Shown: positions 49,593 through 57,725 of the stretch, in pieces | Layout of the letters: the number at the start of each line of letters is the position of its first letter | Numbering within the stretch: position 1 is the first letter of the stretch | Assembly: GCA_024405015.1 (NCBI GenBank) | Contig: JAKSPE010000007.1 | Span: 42,600 to 106,599, forward strand | Source of the DNA: Sphaerochaetaceae bacterium | Lineage (GTDB): Bacteria > Spirochaetota > Spirochaetia > Sphaerochaetales > Sphaerochaetaceae | Length of the DNA: 64,000 nucleotides | Direction of reading: 5' to 3' | Made by a program: the position numbers and the translations under genes | The notes under the pieces: model-generated | What the model saw: the letters and a program-made list of their open reading frames with translations, nothing else | Databases searched by the model: none | Told to the model about the DNA's origin: nothing

Positions 49593-52178
49593 TTATGCCT
49601 TCTGGCTCTGAAGAGCCTCGACAACCGCCTTTGCAACGGCTGTGGCAAGCTTGACCTCCGGTGCCACAACAGGCTCTACAGGAGTTGCCTGTACTTCGGT
49701 CTTCGGGAACTTGTCGTTTGGGAAGGCGAACTTCAAAACCTCTTCCATGTCACCGACAAGGTGGAAAGTGATTCCTTCCTTCACATTGTCCTCAAGCTTA
49801 TCAAGGTCTCTCTTGTTGTGCTTCGGAATCAGGATGGTCTTCATGAAGTTTCTGCGAGCGGCCAGAACCTTCTCCTTAAGACCTCCGATTGGCATGACCT
49901 TACCTAAGAGGGAAAGCTCTCCTGTCATTGCCATGTCGGAAGCCATGACCTGGTCGGTTACCAGAGAGTACAGGGCTGTAGCCATGGTGATACCGGCAGA
50001 AGGACCGTCTTTTGGAGTGGCTCCCTCTGGGACATGCAGGTGAATGCTGTTTCTGTCAAACCAAGTCATGTCAATCTTATGGCTCTGGGCAATGCTTTTG
50101 ATGTAGGAGTAGGCGATGTTGGCACTTTCCTGCATGACCTCTCCAAGCTGACCTGTGATCTTGAGATCTCCCTTTCCAGGAATGTGCTGTGCCTCAATGG
50201 CAAGAACATCACCGCCCATGCTTGTCCAGGCAAGTCCGACAGACATACCGACGCGGTTGGCGCGAATGACTTCATCCTCATGGAAAATCGGCTGGCCAAG
50301 GTACTTGAGAAGTCTTGCATCATTGATGCGGATCGGGCGCTTGAGAAGCTCGCCAGAGGAGGTGATTTCTTCTTCGGTCTTTCCGCTTGCCAGAAGGTCT
50401 GCCTTCTTGTATTCATCCTGGACAATCTCCATGGCAACCTTGCGGTGAATCTTATCCAGACACTTCTCAAAGTGTCTTACACCGGCTTCACGGGCATACT
50501 CTTCGGCAATCTTACGAAGCATGGCATCGGAGTAGGAGATGTCAGAGCTCTTAAGACCATGCTTGGCGCGGCTTTTTGGGACAAGGTACTTCTTTCCGAT
50601 GTGAAGCTTCTCTTCTGAGGTGTAACCGTTGAGCTCAATGATTTCCATTCTGTCCATCAGTGGGCGAGGAATGGTGTCTGTTGTGTTGGCAGTGACGATG
50701 AACAGCACGTTTGAAACGTCAAACGGAATGTCCAGGTAATGGTCGCGGAAAGTGGCATTCTGTTCTGGGTCCAGGACCTCGAGCAGGGCAGCTGCAGGGT
50801 CGCCCTGGTTGGAGACGGTCATCTTGTCGATCTCGTCAATGACAAAGACAGGGTTCTTGGTCTTTGTGACGCGAAGACCCTTGATGATCTGACCTGGCAT
50901 AGCGCCGATATAGGTTCTTCTATGACCCTTGATTTCAGCTTCGTCTCGCATGCCACCGACACTGAAGCGGTAGTACTGCTTGTTCAGTGACTTGGCAATG
51001 GAGATGCCGATGGAGGTCTTACCGGTTCCTGGAGGACCGACAAGGCAGATGATGGAGCCTTTTGTGTCGTTCTTGAGCTTGCGAACAGCCAAGAACTCCA
51101 TGACACGCTCTTTCACGTCCTTGATGCCGTAGTGGTCATGGTCAAGGATCTTGCGAGCCTTCTCCAGAGAGAAGTCGTCCTGTGAGAAGCTGTTCCATGG
51201 AAGGTCGGCAATCGTTTCAAGGTAGGTGCGAAGAATGGAGTACTCTGGATTGTTGGTGTCCATGCTGCTCATCTTCTGGTATTCCTCAAAGACCTTCTCG
51301 TAGCACTCGCCGCTCAGGTTCAGAGCCTTGAGTCTGTCAATGAGCTTTGGTCTCTTTGGAGCAGGCTTCTTGCCTGTGACAGCTGCACGAAGCTCCTCTT
51401 CGGTCAGGTCTTCCACATCACCGTCTCCGCCATGGACAAGACTGTCCAGCTGAGCCTGGATGGTCTTGAGCTCTTCGCGCAGAAAGTACTCACGCTGGCG
51501 TGAGTCGATGCGCTTGGATACAGAGCCCTGGATTTCGTCGTGCATGCGCTGCACGGCAATCTCCTCGTTCAGGACCTGAAGGACCTTTAAAATCCTTTCC
51601 TTGCCGTCGAAGGTTTCCAAGAACTCCTGCTGGCGAGGTCGTGGCACGACAGCACTTGCCAGATAGTCTGCAAGACGAATGGCCTCTGGAATGTTGGAGG
51701 CGTTGAAGCGAAGGTTCTCCAACAGCATGGATCTGTCGGCTCTCTGCTCAAGTGCCTCGCGCAGGGTAAGGCTATAGGCCTTGTCCTCGACAGCTGAAAG
51801 ACTGTCTTCCTGCACATAGGTGACATTGGCGGTAATGGTTCCGCGGTTGATCAGCATGTTATCGATGGTAAAGCGGCTGATTGTCTCCAGAAAGAGGGAC
51901 TTTGTCCCGTAGATGGTGTTTATCTGATTCTTGACTCGGACGAAGGTTCCGACCTTGTAGAAGTCGTCTTCTGTGAGTCTGCTGTTGTTCTTGTCGTCGT
52001 TCTTGAGCATGACAAGGCCGAAGCCGTTGAAACGCTCGCAATGGCGGATGATGTCAATGTCCTGCTTGTCCGTGACCTCAATGGTTGTGAACAGTCCCGG
52101 GAAGACCGGACATCCGCGCATTGGAATGATGAAGATCGCTCTTGGAAGAGTCTCAATGATATCTGTTTTTTCGCTCAT
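49593..52178 (-). CDS. lon: ATP-dependent protease Lon
   Basis: 861 aa. An N-terminal LON substrate-binding part (FIIPMRGCPVFPGLFTTIEV), AAA+ Walker A CLVGPPGTGKTSIGISIAKS and the lid, then the protease domain with HVPEGATPKDGPSAGITMAT (catalytic Ser) and GGLKEKVLAARRNFMKTILI (catalytic Lys). It degrades misfolded and regulatory proteins, including many antitoxins, which is notable given the several TA pairs nearby. A tail of Ala/Val/Glu-rich residues extends the C-terminus. Upstream is a TATTATTG-type -10. Confidence 0.96.
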   Translation of the reverse strand: MSEKTDIIETLPRAIFIIPMRGCPVFPGLFTTIEVTDKQDIDIIRHCERFNGFGLVMLKNDDKNNSRLTEDDFYKVGTFVRVKNQINTIYGTKSLFLETISRFTIDNMLINRGTITANVTYVQEDSLSAVEDKAYSLTLREALEQRADRSMLLENLRFNASNIPEAIRLADYLASAVVPRPRQQEFLETFDGKERILKVLQVLNEEIAVQRMHDEIQGSVSKRIDSRQREYFLREELKTIQAQLDSLVHGGDGDVEDLTEEELRAAVTGKKPAPKRPKLIDRLKALNLSGECYEKVFEEYQKMSSMDTNNPEYSILRTYLETIADLPWNSFSQDDFSLEKARKILDHDHYGIKDVKERVMEFLAVRKLKNDTKGSIICLVGPPGTGKTSIGISIAKSLNKQYYRFSVGGMRDEAEIKGHRRTYIGAMPGQIIKGLRVTKTKNPVFVIDEIDKMTVSNQGDPAAALLEVLDPEQNATFRDHYLDIPFDVSNVLFIVTANTTDTIPRPLMDRMEIIELNGYTSEEKLHIGKKYLVPKSRAKHGLKSSDISYSDAMLRKIAEEYAREAGVRHFEKCLDKIHRKVAMEIVQDEYKKADLLASGKTEEEITSSGELLKRPIRINDARLLKYLGQPIFHEDEVIRANRVGMSVGLAWTSMGGDVLAIEAQHIPGKGDLKITGQLGEVMQESANIAYSYIKSIAQSHKIDMTWFDRNSIHLHVPEGATPKDGPSAGITMATALYSLVTDQVMASDMAMTGELSLLGKVMPIGGLKEKVLAARRNFMKTILIPKHNKRDLDKLEDNVKEGITFHLVGDMEEVLKFAFPNDKFPKTEVQATPVEPVVAPEVKLATAVAKAVVEALQSQKA

Positions 52179-52348
52179 GGATACAATAATACTAAAATAC
52201 TAGTATAAAGGCAAATCGGTGAAGAGAACTTGTGTTTCAGCGAAACCCAGAGAAAGGGCATTTTAAGATACATGGAATTACTACTTTTTTCTCTAGTCCT
52301 CTTCGAGAGGAAATGAAAGAAAACTACTTAACATTAATAAAGTGAATA

Positions 52349-52377
52349 TTGATTTGTGCTCTGTAATGAACTATGAT
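52349..52377 (+). promoter_or_regulatory. promoter of small-peptide locus B
   Basis: TTGATT (52349-52354), 17-bp spacer, TATGAT (52372-52377). The preceding AAAACTACTTAACA and AATAAAGTGAATA match the locus A promoter region. Confidence 0.8.
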
Positions 52378-52483
52378 TGAAACGAAGCTACCCAGTGACA
52401 GGGCGGTATGTTGTCTTCAGGTGTCTTTCGATACCTGGAGGGTGATCCAGCCTCCAGAGACTTAATGTTCAAGGAGGAATGCT

Positions 52484-52576
52484 ATGACCGATTATCAGAT
52501 CCTTTCGTTGATGCTTGATGTGTTGACGCTGGTTGTGATGATTCTGATCAGCGTCTGGAAAAACAATCGCCACTGA
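52484..52576 (+). CDS. small hydrophobic peptide, type I toxin-like (locus B)
   Basis: 30 aa: MTDYQILSLMLDVLTLVVMI, then LISVWKNNRH. It resembles the holin-like/TxpA type of small toxins (MxDYExLxLM start, one membrane helix, charged end). AAGGAGG lies 6 nt before the ATG. The last codons fall in a hairpin TCGCCACTGAG / CTCAATGGCGA. The leader has CAGGTGTC/GATACCTG and TGGAGG/CCTCCA hairpins at positions equal to those of locus A, with different bases in the stems. Confidence 0.72.
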   Translation: MTDYQILSLMLDVLTLVVMILISVWKNNRH

Positions 52577-52651
52577 GCTCGTACCTCAATGGCGATAAAT
52601 AGAAATGTTTATTAGCTTTTGAAGACGACATCCGCTCGGGTGGCTTCTTCA
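52559..52651 (-). ncRNA. predicted antisense RNA of small-peptide locus B
   Basis: Minus-strand TTGACT (52680-52685), 16-bp spacer, TATACT (52658-52663) predict a start near 52651. The RNA would end after TCGCCATTGAG / CTCAGTGGCGA followed by TTGTTTTT, overlapping the end of the peptide gene. The 5' part folds as TGAAG...CTTCA enclosing GCCACCC and GCGG, matching the module of the locus A RNA. Confidence 0.65.
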
Positions 52652-52784
52652 TTTACAAGTATAGTCTGTTCTGTCCAAAAGTCAATTGCACGGCAAGCCT
52701 TTAATGGAAAATGGCACTTGGTTTTCAAAAACAAAGCCTCAAAAAACAATCGCCACGTGGCGAATAAACTACAAATGCAAATGC

Positions 52785-53441
52785 TTACTTGCTTTCAGTT
52801 TCCGGCACTCTCTTAAAGCCTTTCTTTCCGGAAAGCCACCAGACACCAAGGTAGCAGAACGGGGTGTCCAGCAGGGCGAAGACCACCTTGAACAGCCAGT
52901 ATGGAATGATCAGTGAAATGACATAGGAAGTGGTGAACTTCGGTGTCAGATGCCAGAAGGCGATGAACTCAAAGATGGTGGTGTCAAGCAGCTGGCTGAC
53001 AATGGTGGACAGGTTGTTTCTGACCCAAAGAGCCTTACCTTTGGTGACCTTTCCCCAGAACTCGAACATGAACACGTCAAGCTCCTGTGCCACAACAAAA
53101 CTGACCAGCGATGCAATGGTCATACGAAGAGAAGAACCGAACACTGCCGCATACTGCTCCTGCATATTCCAGCCGTCATTCGGCTTGACGCGAATGCACA
53201 CGAAAGTCATGACAAACAGAAGAACCAACATAAGGGTAGCCATGTTCACGAACGTGGTGGCTTCCTTTCTTCCATAGACCTCACCAATGACGTCGGTCAC
53301 CAGAAACAGCACCGGAACGAAGAAAATTCCGACTGAGACGCGAACACCCAAAATGGTGGTGATCTTGGTTCCCAAGGTATTTACGATGACCATGGATGCG
53401 ACAAATAGGGCAAATAGGAAATCTCTTTTCTTTGTTGACAT
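52785..53441 (-). CDS. queuosine precursor transporter (YhhQ family)
   Basis: 218 aa with about six membrane helices. MSTKKRDFLFALFVASMVIV, NTLGTKITTILGVRVSVGIF, FLVTDVIGEVYGRKEATTFV (the family D-V-GEVYG motif) and WGKVTKGKALWVRNNLSTIV, SQLLDTTIFEFIAFW. YhhQ imports preQ0/preQ1 or queuine for tRNA modification. ATG 53441 is preferred since the longer frame adds a hydrophobic, non-conserved leader. It is a single gene. Confidence 0.9.
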   Translation of the reverse strand: MSTKKRDFLFALFVASMVIVNTLGTKITTILGVRVSVGIFFVPVLFLVTDVIGEVYGRKEATTFVNMATLMLVLLFVMTFVCIRVKPNDGWNMQEQYAAVFGSSLRMTIASLVSFVVAQELDVFMFEFWGKVTKGKALWVRNNLSTIVSQLLDTTIFEFIAFWHLTPKFTTSYVISLIIPYWLFKVVFALLDTPFCYLGVWWLSGKKGFKRVPETESK

Positions 53442-53522
53442 GGAAAGAGAATAGCAGAGACTAAACGATTTTACAAGAAATCCTACGATTCTCGTATCAT
53501 ATTCCAAGTGTCTGCAATGTCA

Positions 53523-53580
53523 CGTTATTTGGCAGTTAACGCAGTATATTTTGCAAAAATGAAGAAAAATACTGCGTTAA
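53523..53580. repeat. 58-bp repeat upstream of ATPase 4 (left copy)
   Basis: Begins CGTTATTTGG and contains perfect 12-bp arms TTAACGCAGTAT (53537-53548) and ATACTGCGTTAA (53569-53580) around an A-rich centre. A nearly identical copy follows the gene at 54877-54934 in the same orientation. It is either an operator also copied downstream, or a recombination/insertion boundary. Confidence 0.85.
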
Positions 53581-53633
53581 ACTTGAAATAACACAAGAGT
53601 GGTGATAACTTGAAAAATGCAAGAGGTCTTACT

Positions 53634-54863
53634 GTGAAACTATATCCAAGAGAAACATATCTAAAAAGGATTCGTGGCTTCTATCATGATACTGGTTTGA
53701 TAAAAGTGATAACAGGAATTCGTCGTTGTGGAAAATCCTGTCTTATGCAGTCTATCGTTGATGAGCTGATTTCCTCTGGTGTGAAAGAGTCCAATATCGT
53801 TTACATAAATCTTGATAAAAGAGGTTTCAGATCGGTAAAGACTCCAGATCAGCTGGAGAATACCATTGATGGTCTTTGCACAGCAGAAGGTTTGAAGTAT
53901 CTGTTCATTGATGAAATCCAGAATGTTGAGAACTTTGAAGAGGTCATCAATGCTTTTCGGGAAGATGAGGAGTATTCAATTTTCATAACCGGTTCAAACT
54001 CCTACCTGCTCAGTGGGGAACTTGCAACAAAACTCACCGGCAGATATCTTGAATTTGAGGTCTTTCCTCTGACTTTTGATGAATACATAGGCATGAAGGG
54101 TTTTTTGGGATGCACAGAGGTGTTGGATACTGAAACAGAGTTTGAGAAATACCTGATAGAAGGAGGTTTCCCTAAGGCTCTTAGTCTTACAGATCTGGAA
54201 GACAAGCGTGAATATGTGAGAGGACTGATTTCAGAGATATTTGAGAAGGATATCAGAAGACGCGTCAAAGTAAGAAACATATCAGTGTTCAATATTGTAC
54301 AGAACTACATAATCAACAATTTCGGTTCTACTACAAGTCTGTCTAATATCCTGTCTGATCTCCACAAAAATGGAAGTGACATTACTAGGGAGACCTTGAA
54401 CAGATACATTCAGATTCTGTTGGATGCAAAAATCCTTTACAGGTGTGATAGGTTTGACCTCAAGTCCAGAAAGTCCTTAGGTGGTGAACAGAAGTATTAC
54501 CTTGCGGATTTGAGTGTTTATTTCTCAACAAATACTGATAACCGAATCAACTATGGTCCAGCATTAGAGAACGTCGTCTACATCTATGCCAGAGCAAAAG
54601 GCTATTCTGCTAGTGTTTGTAGAGCAGGAAAAACTGAGTGCGATTTTATTCTGAGAGACAGAGAACTACAGTATTCCTATGTCCAGGTTGCAATGACAAT
54701 ACTAAGCAGTCTTGAAACTGAGAATAGGGAGTATGCTCCATTGGAGAGCATAAGGGACAATTATCCGAAATACGTCATTACCAAAAATGATTTCATACAA
54801 AAGCGCAATGGTATTATTCATGTCAACATTGGACAATTCATGAAGGAATCCAGGCTGTTCTAG
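53634..54863 (+). CDS. AAA+ ATPase with DUF4143-type C-terminus, copy 4
   Basis: 409 aa from a GTG. VKLYPRETYLKRIRGFYHDT, Walker A KVITGIRRCGKSCLMQSIV, Walker B KYLFIDEIQNVENFEEVIN, sensor SIFITGSNSYLLSGELATKL, C-terminal YYLADLSVYFSTNTDNRINY, TECDFILRDRELQYSYVQVA. The GTG at 53634 has AGAGG 7 nt upstream and begins where the family does; a TTG at 53610 is possible. The gene is AT-rich and bracketed by 58-bp direct repeats, so it may be a recently acquired cassette between the queuosine transporter and the RCK gene. Confidence 0.9.
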   Translation: MKLYPRETYLKRIRGFYHDTGLIKVITGIRRCGKSCLMQSIVDELISSGVKESNIVYINLDKRGFRSVKTPDQLENTIDGLCTAEGLKYLFIDEIQNVENFEEVINAFREDEEYSIFITGSNSYLLSGELATKLTGRYLEFEVFPLTFDEYIGMKGFLGCTEVLDTETEFEKYLIEGGFPKALSLTDLEDKREYVRGLISEIFEKDIRRRVKVRNISVFNIVQNYIINNFGSTTSLSNILSDLHKNGSDITRETLNRYIQILLDAKILYRCDRFDLKSRKSLGGEQKYYLADLSVYFSTNTDNRINYGPALENVVYIYARAKGYSASVCRAGKTECDFILRDRELQYSYVQVAMTILSSLETENREYAPLESIRDNYPKYVITKNDFIQKRNGIIHVNIGQFMKESRLF

Positions 54864-54876
54864 TATTAGTTAAGTT

Positions 54877-54934
54877 CGTTATTTGGCGGTTAACACAGTA
54901 TATTTTGCAAAAATGAAGAAAAATACTGCGTTAA
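54877..54934. repeat. 58-bp repeat downstream of ATPase 4 (right copy)
   Basis: Same 58 bp as 53523-53580 with about three substitutions, two of them in the left arm (TTAACACAGTAT), so the palindrome is slightly decayed. It starts 13 bp after the ATPase stop and ends 75 bp before the next gene. Confidence 0.85.
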
Positions 54935-55009
54935 CAGGTTGCTATACAATTGCAAACAATAACGGCGCCCATACTTGACCTAAAGAGTCCACATTTGGAC
55001 AATGCTCGC

Positions 55010-56029
55010 ATGAGCCTGATATCCGCTGTCATTCTGATTGTTACCGTCATCATTGTCTATTCCGTACTCGTTACGTTCTTCTCTGTGCTGTTTCGCATCA
55101 CAGGCGTCTCAAAGACGAAATCAAGCTTTCAGGTCATTTCCCTTCTGACAAACGCAGGTTACACCACAGCTGAGTCGGAGCTGATTGTCGGTGATCGTAC
55201 ACGAAGAGGCATCGCAAAGGCTGCCATGCTCACCGGTTACTTTTTCAGCGTGCTCATCGCATCCCTTTTCATTAACCTGTTTCTGAGCGTCAACTTCTCT
55301 AAGATCAATTCCGAGATGGCAGCCATTGCCGTAGGCTTTGGTGCACTGATTCTGTTCTTCATTCTGATTCGACTTCCGTTTGTCAAAAAGCGCCTGGACC
55401 GTGGCATTGAGAACCTGACGGCAAAGCTCTTCAAGAGGGCTGCAAAGGAGAACTACATCTCTGTTTTGGACACCTATGGAGAGGACGCCATCTGTAATGT
55501 CTTTCTGTACAAGGTTCCTGCCATTTTGGAAGGCAAGATGATCATCGACACTGAGGTCAAGAGCAAGTACAACGTGAACATTCTCATGTATGACAGAAAG
55601 GGCAATGTCCACTATGTCACACGTGACACCATTTTCACGGCAAAGGATTCCATGCTGGTTTTCGGACGCCTTGACGCCATTCGTGAAGTGTTCCTTCTGC
55701 ACGACCACTCCCATGATGAAAAGGAAAACGAGGCCAAGGTTCAGGAGGTCAAGAACACCAATGAGATTTCCATCATCAGCAACTACGACTACCAGGTTTT
55801 GGCTGAAATCCAGATGACAAAAGTGCCTGAAATCCTGAAGGGAAAGACCCTTGTTGAAAGCCACATCAAAGACTATTTCCAGATCAATGTCATGATGGTT
55901 TCCAAGGACGGAAAACCGATCAATCTGACCAAAGACACCATCATTGAACAGGGTGACAAAGTCATTGCTTTCGGACCGTACCAGAACATCCAAAGTGTGT
56001 TCGGTGAACTGAAGACAGCGGAAAAATAA
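55010..56029 (+). CDS. membrane protein with two RCK_C (TrkA-C) domains
   Basis: 339 aa. About three N-terminal helices (SLISAVILIVTVIIVYSVLV, MLTGYFFSVLIASLFINLFL, MAAIAVGFGALILFFILI) are followed by two TrkA-C-like units (NVFLYKVPAILEGKMIIDTE and LAEIQMTKVPEILKGKTLVE, each with DTIFTAKDSMLVFG / DTIIEQGDKVIAFG). FQVISLLTNAGYTTAESELI recalls K+ channel regulators. It is probably a ligand-gated or regulatory protein in ion transport. ATG 55010 begins a helix; the longer TTG frame overlaps the 58-bp repeat region. Confidence 0.8.
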   Translation: MSLISAVILIVTVIIVYSVLVTFFSVLFRITGVSKTKSSFQVISLLTNAGYTTAESELIVGDRTRRGIAKAAMLTGYFFSVLIASLFINLFLSVNFSKINSEMAAIAVGFGALILFFILIRLPFVKKRLDRGIENLTAKLFKRAAKENYISVLDTYGEDAICNVFLYKVPAILEGKMIIDTEVKSKYNVNILMYDRKGNVHYVTRDTIFTAKDSMLVFGRLDAIREVFLLHDHSHDEKENEAKVQEVKNTNEISIISNYDYQVLAEIQMTKVPEILKGKTLVESHIKDYFQINVMMVSKDGKPINLTKDTIIEQGDKVIAFGPYQNIQSVFGELKTAEK

Positions 56030-56048
56030 TTCAAATCAAGAAAAGAAA

Positions 56049-56525
56049 TTAAGTAAAACTCTCAAACGAGGCTTCTGCTGCTCTGCAGAGGTCCTCTGGT
56101 CGTACTTTCAGCGACACGCCACGCTGGCCGCCAGAGATGTAAATGTACTCTTCCAGCTGTGCAATCTCTTCGATGAAAGTCGGGAATTTTCGCTTCATTC
56201 CCAGAGGGGAAACACCACCTCGGATGTAGCCTGTCAAAGACAACAGTTTGTCCGTTTTCATGAGGTCAATGGAAGACGAGCCAGTAAGTGCTCGAGCCTT
56301 TTTCATGGAGATGGAAAAGCCTGCCGGAAGGCAGAAGACGAAGTACTGGTTGTCGGAGCTGACCATGATGATGGTCTTGTAGATGAGCTCTGGTGCGATA
56401 CCAAGCTTACGGCTTGTGTAAAGGGCGATATCCTCATTGGTCTCATCGGAGATGTCATACTCAAAGACCTCAAACGGAATCTTGAGTGCTTCCAGAATTC
56501 TCATTGCATTTGTCTTCATGCGCAT
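56049..56525 (-). CDS. ybaK: YbaK/EbsC-family Cys-tRNA(Pro) deacylase
   Basis: 158 aa. TNAMRILEALKIPFEVFEYD, LGIAPELIYKTIIMVSSDNQ, YFVFCLPAGFSISMKKARAL, then LTGYIRGGVSPLGMKRKFPT, the YbaK motif with the active Lys and GGVSP-G. It removes Cys wrongly attached to tRNA-Pro. The start may be at either of the closely spaced ATGs. It is a single gene on the minus strand. Confidence 0.93.
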   Translation of the reverse strand: MRMKTNAMRILEALKIPFEVFEYDISDETNEDIALYTSRKLGIAPELIYKTIIMVSSDNQYFVFCLPAGFSISMKKARALTGSSSIDLMKTDKLLSLTGYIRGGVSPLGMKRKFPTFIEEIAQLEEYIYISGGQRGVSLKVRPEDLCRAAEASFESFT

Positions 56526-56593
56526 AGGAAACTACAAAATGGGAAAAAAGACAATCAACTTTGAATTGGGTCTTTTGCCTACATGCAAAAATG

Positions 56594-56652
56594 TTGACGG
56601 ATTTGTCAGCTTATTGTTTACAAATGGTAAACAAATATATAAATTTGTAAAC
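56594..56652 (+). promoter_or_regulatory. promoter with palindromic operator of the ImmA/IrrE-PIN pair
   Basis: TTGACG (56594-56599), 17-bp spacer, TTTACA (56617-56622). The palindrome TTGTTTAC-N5-GTAAACAA (56614-56634) covers the -10 box, and a half-site TTTGTAAACA (56643-56652) lies next to the ribosome-binding site, so autoregulation is expected. Confidence 0.75.
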
Positions 56653-56666
56653 AGGAGAACAGCAGC

Positions 56667-57725
56667 ATGGAACAGAATGAGATTTTTGCACAGCGATTGA
56701 AGAACGCTCGCATAATGAAAGGTTATTCAATGGATGAACTGGTTGCCGCGATGGGAAACAGCATTACTAAAATGACCATCTCAAAATATGAGAAATGTCA
56801 GATGCTGCCTAACAGTACCACTCTGATAAGCCTTGCCAATGCACTTGGCCAGCCTGTTGACTATTTCTTCAGGCCCTTTACAGTGAAGGTCGATTCCATC
56901 AGATTCCGTAAGGCCAAAAGCAGACTTTCCGTCAAGCAGGACAAGGCAATCAGGGAGAGCATATCGGATCTCATGGAACGATATTTCAGCATTGAGGAGA
57001 TCTGCAATTCCTCCGTCTGCTTTGCACTAGATGAAAGTCCGCTTATCTCATCTGAAAGGCAAGTCAAAGAGTTCGCTTCCAGTCTCAGAAACGCCTGGAA
57101 CATCGGTGATGATGGGATTGTGAACGTCATTGACCTTTTGGAGGAACGTGGAGTCAAGATTCTGGAACTTGATGCAGACAAAGCCTTTGATGGGTTAAGC
57201 TCATATGTCAATGAAACCTATCCGGTGATTGTGTTGAACAATGTTTTCTGTTCTGAGCGAAAGCGTTTGACCGCCTTGCATGAACTGGGGCATATCGCCA
57301 TGCGGTTCGATCCTTCCATTTCAGAGAATGAGGAAGAGCACCTTTGCAATCTGTTTGCAAGTGAGATGCTCATCCCGGAAGGGACTTTCAAAAGGGAGAT
57401 CGGGGAGTCAAGAGCAGACATATCCTATCCGGAACTCAGAGCCTTGCAGGTGCGGTTTGGCATTTCGTGTGATGCATTGATGTACAAGGCAAACAGATGC
57501 AATGTGATCAGCAATCAGCGCTATAGGTCATTCTGCATCCGGAAAAACAGCAATCCATCCTACAAGGAATTGATTGAAAGGTCCCTTTATCCAATGGAAG
57601 AGAGCCATAGGTTCCCGAATCTTGTGTATCGAGCATTGAGCAACGAACTGATTACCGTCTCTAAGGCTGCAAGCCTTCTTCATACTGGTGTTGAACAGGT
57701 TAGGGAGGCAACAGCTTACGTATGA
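56667..57725 (+). CDS. XRE + ImmA/IrrE metallopeptidase antitoxin-regulator
   Basis: 352 aa. The N-terminal Cro/CI HTH (IFAQRLKNARIMKGYSMDEL, GNSITKMTISKYEKCQMLPN) is followed by the zinc-peptidase motif LTALHELGHIAMRF and the distal EEHLCNLFASEMLIPEG. These two-domain proteins act as repressors whose peptidase part cleaves a regulator or toxin, and often pair with PIN toxins. ATG 56667 has AGGAG 9 nt upstream. It overlaps the next gene by 4 bp (ATGA). Confidence 0.92.
   Translation: MEQNEIFAQRLKNARIMKGYSMDELVAAMGNSITKMTISKYEKCQMLPNSTTLISLANALGQPVDYFFRPFTVKVDSIRFRKAKSRLSVKQDKAIRESISDLMERYFSIEEICNSSVCFALDESPLISSERQVKEFASSLRNAWNIGDDGIVNVIDLLEERGVKILELDADKAFDGLSSYVNETYPVIVLNNVFCSERKRLTALHELGHIAMRFDPSISENEEEHLCNLFASEMLIPEGTFKREIGESRADISYPELRALQVRFGISCDALMYKANRCNVISNQRYRSFCIRKNSNPSYKELIERSLYPMEESHRFPNLVYRALSNELITVSKAASLLHTGVEQVREATAYV

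Noticed and set aside
52384..52651. par-type complementary repeats between peptide mRNA leader and antisense RNA
   Set aside because: The shared 5' motifs have the same sense in both transcripts, so they are not complementary; only the 3' ends pair.
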